The notes under the pieces: model-generated
The model's database searches: none
The model's input: the letters and a program-made list of their open reading frames with translations, nothing else
What the model was told of the DNA's origin: nothing
Position numbers and translations under genes: made by a program
Assembly: GCF_000719115.1 (NCBI RefSeq)
Contig: NZ_JOEA01000017.1
Location: 1 to 64,000, forward strand
From: Lentzea albidocapillata
GTDB lineage: Bacteria; Actinomycetota; Actinomycetes; Mycobacteriales; Pseudonocardiaceae
Direction: 5' to 3'
DNA: 64,000 bases
Shown: piece after piece, positions 62,203-64,000 of the stretch
How positions within the stretch are numbered: the stretch's first letter is position 1
Layout of the letters: every line of letters begins with the position of its first letter

Positions 62203-62673
62203 ATGTCGACGAAATCCCTGCGCTCGGCATTCGTGGGTGCCGCCGCCTCCATCGCCCTGATCTTCACGGGCACCCCGGCGCACGCCGTGGACATCGTCGC
62301 GGTCACCGACGACTACCTCTACTCGAAGACCATCAGCCAGTTCACAACAACGCGCGCACAACAGCCCTACGCGGGCCAGCTCGACTGGTCGTCCGACGGC
62401 TGTTCGTACTCGCCGGACAACCCCTTCGGCTTCAAGTTCCTGCCCACCTGCCACCGGCACGACTTCGGCTACCGCAACTACAAGCGGCAGGGCCGGTGGA
62501 ACGAGACGAACCGCCTGCGCATCGACAACAACTTCAAGTCCGACATGTACAAGCAGTGCGGCTCCAACTGGACCTGCAAGCGCACGGCCGACCTGTACTA
62601 CGCGGCGGTGCGTGAGTTCGGCGGCAGCGCGAGCTCCACGGCCACGAGCATCCAGAACGCCGGCCTGAAGTAG
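62203..62673 (+). CDS. Secreted prokaryotic phospholipase A2
   Basis: A 156-residue exported lipase. The signal peptide (SLRSAFVGAAASIALIFTGTPAHA) is cleaved near residue 28. The mature part has the calcium/catalytic motif CHRHDFGYRNYKRQGRWN with the His-Asp dyad, and DWSSDGCSYSPDNP upstream. Four cysteines can form two disulphides, as in the Streptomyces violaceoruber enzyme. GAGGAG lies 7 nt before the ATG. It starts 83 bp after sagB with no clear terminator between, so read-through from the TOMM operon is possible. It converges on ftsK with a 1-bp gap. Confidence 0.92.
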   Translation: MSTKSLRSAFVGAAASIALIFTGTPAHAVDIVAVTDDYLYSKTISQFTTTRAQQPYAGQLDWSSDGCSYSPDNPFGFKFLPTCHRHDFGYRNYKRQGRWNETNRLRIDNNFKSDMYKQCGSNWTCKRTADLYYAAVREFGGSASSTATSIQNAGLK

Positions 62674-62674
62674 G

Positions 62675-64000
62675 TCACTCGTCGTCGGCGGGGCCGCCTC
62701 CACGCATCAGGTAGACCACGTTCTCGAGCTCGTCCGGCTTGATCAGCACCTCACGTGCCTTCGAGCCCTCGGACGGGCCGACGACGCCGCGGGTCTCCAG
62801 CAGGTCCATGAGGCGCCCCGCCTTCGCGAACCCGACGCGCAGCTTGCGTTGCAGCATCGACGTCGAGCCGAACTGCGACGTCACGATCAGCTCGGTCGCC
62901 TGCACCAGCAGTTCCAGGTCGTCGCCGATGTCGGCGTCGACCTCCTTCTTCTCGGTGGCCTTCTGCGCCGTGACGCCGTCGGTGTACTCGGGCTGCGCCT
63001 GGTTCTTGGTGAACTCGACGATCGCCGAGATCTCCTCGTCACCCACGAACGCGCCCTGGACGCGCACCGGTTTCGAGGCGCCCATCGGCAGGTACAGGGC
63101 GTCGCCCATGCCGATCAGCTTCTCCGCGCCGGGCTGGTCCAGGATGACCCGCGAGTCCGTCAGGGACGACGTCGCGAACGCCAGGCGAGACGGCACGTTC
63201 GTCTTGATCAGGCCGGTGACGACGTCGACGGACGGTCGCTGCGTCGCCAGCACGAGGTGGATGCCTGCCGCACGCGCCTTCTGCGTGATGCGGACGATGG
63301 CGTCCTCGACATCGCGTGGCGCGGTCATCATCAGGTCGGCGAGCTCGTCGACGATCGCCATGATGTACGGGTACGGCCGGTAGACGCGCTCGGAGCCGGG
63401 CGGCGCGGTGATCTCGCCGGACTTCACCTTGCGGTTGAAGTCGTCGACGTGGCGCACCCGGTTGACCTGCATGTCCTGGTAGCGCTGCTCCATCTCCTCG
63501 ACGAGCCACGCCAGTGCGGCCGCCGCCTTCTTGGGCTGCGTGATGATCGGCGTGATCAGGTGCGGGATGCCCTCGTACGGCGTCAGCTCGACCATCTTCG
63601 GGTCGATGAGGATCATCCGGACCTCGTCGGGCGTCGCGCGGGACAGCAGCGACACCAGCATCGAGTTCACGAACGACGACTTGCCGGAACCCGTGGAGCC
63701 CGCGACCAGGAGGTGCGGCATCTTCGTCAGGTTCGCGGTGACCATGTGGCCCTCGATGTCCTTGCCGAGGCCGATCACCATCGGGTGCGTGTCCTTGAGC
63801 GTGGACGGCGCGCGCAGCACGTCGCCCAGCCGCACCATCTCGCGGTCGCTGTTCGGGACCTCGATGCCCACGGCCGACTTGCCGGGGATCGGGGCCAGCA
63901 GGCGGACGTTGTCGGTCGCCACGGCGTACGCGATGTTCTTGGTCAGCGCGGTGATCTTCTCGACCTTCACGCCGGGACCGAGCTCGACCTCGTAGCGCGT
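62675..64000 (-). CDS. ftsK: DNA translocase FtsK (C-terminal part, runs off the window)
   Basis: The motor and DNA-binding part of FtsK/SpoIIIE, which pumps chromosome ends away from the closing septum. Visible are the Walker A loop GSTGSGKSS, Walker B in [14 protein letters not shown], the [24 protein letters not shown] segment and the C-terminal gamma winged helix ([36 protein letters not shown]) that reads KOPS sites. The N-terminal membrane domain lies right of the window; the frame stays open to the last base ([10 protein letters not shown]). Confidence 0.97.
   Translation of the reverse strand, partial: TRYEVELGPGVKVEKITALTKNIAYAVATDNVRLLAPIPGKSAVGIEVPNSDREMVRLGDVLRAPSTLKDTHPMVIGLGKDIEGHMVTANLTKMPHLLVAGSTGSGKSSFVNSMLVSLLSRATPDEVRMILIDPKMVELTPYEGIPHLITPIITQPKKAAAALAWLVEEMEQRYQDMQVNRVRHVDDFNRKVKSGEITAPPGSERVYRPYPYIMAIVDELADLMMTAPRDVEDAIVRITQKARAAGIHLVLATQRPSVDVVTGLIKTNVPSRLAFATSSLTDSRVILDQPGAEKLIGMGDALYLPMGASKPVRVQGAFVGDEEISAIVEFTKNQAQPEYTDGVTAQKATEKKEVDADIGDDLELLVQATELIVTSQFGSTSMLQRKLRVGFAKAGRLMDLLETRGVVGPSEGSKAREVLIKPDELENVVYLMRGGGPADDE

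Overview
The window is high-GC DNA with heavy use of GTG and TTG starts, many ATGA and GTGA overlaps, and several genes that look leaderless. It carries a meso-DAP type murE (DNPR motif), an actinobacterial LexA box, a clgR-pspA-pspM module and DUF3040, MoxR and TgpA-like genes. This points to an actinomycete, most likely of the Pseudonocardiaceae (a Saccharothrix, Lentzea or Actinosynnema-like organism). The genus is inference; no rRNA or tRNA gene was found to anchor it.

0-21 kb holds the division and cell wall (dcw) cluster, read right to left: mraZ, rsmH, ftsL, ftsI, then murE, murF, mraY, murD, ftsW, murG, murC, ftsQ and ftsZ. Two insertions break it. A universal stress protein and a secreted glycoside-hydrolase-like protein lie between ftsI and murE, and a strong terminator closes the mraZ-ftsI unit there. 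A CrtI-type phytoene desaturase and two small divergent membrane-protein genes lie between ftsQ and ftsZ. Upstream of mraZ are four 10-bp-phased GTGG boxes over its promoter, with similar arrays facing the divergent moxR operon.

21-37 kb: moxR, DUF58 and transglutaminase operon; DUF3040 protein; a jelly-roll-like protein coupled to a Tat-exported PhoD phosphatase; a large secreted subtilase; an M48 membrane protease; an unrecognised helical protein; a 430-bp block of three long non-coding repeats; an AbiEi-like orphan; and dinB under a perfect SOS box.

37-53 kb: a divergent amidohydrolase and glutamine-synthetase-like pair (a split FluG arrangement); four sigma-factor-like genes in a row, three of them close paralogues; a methyltransferase; ParA coupled to a Nei-type glycosylase; a P450; an ECF sigma factor coupled to a membrane protein; pyrD beside a uracil/xanthine permease; and pspM, pspA and clgR.

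53-64 kb is a conserved actinobacterial block (cinA C-terminal domain, pgsA, rimO, argA-like acetyltransferase, ftsK) with two accessory insertions. One is an AAA ATPase plus RloB-like pair (defence-type). The other is a compact thiazole/oxazole-modified peptide (TOMM) operon: MerR regulator, RRE/ThiF-like leader-binding protein, precursor, YcaO cyclodehydratase and SagB-type dehydrogenase, followed by a secreted phospholipase A2. The precursor is the most striking item in the window: eight consecutive cysteines after a short leader, fused in frame to a four-helix membrane domain, with no transporter or protease gene nearby. I consider this the best candidate for an undescribed system.
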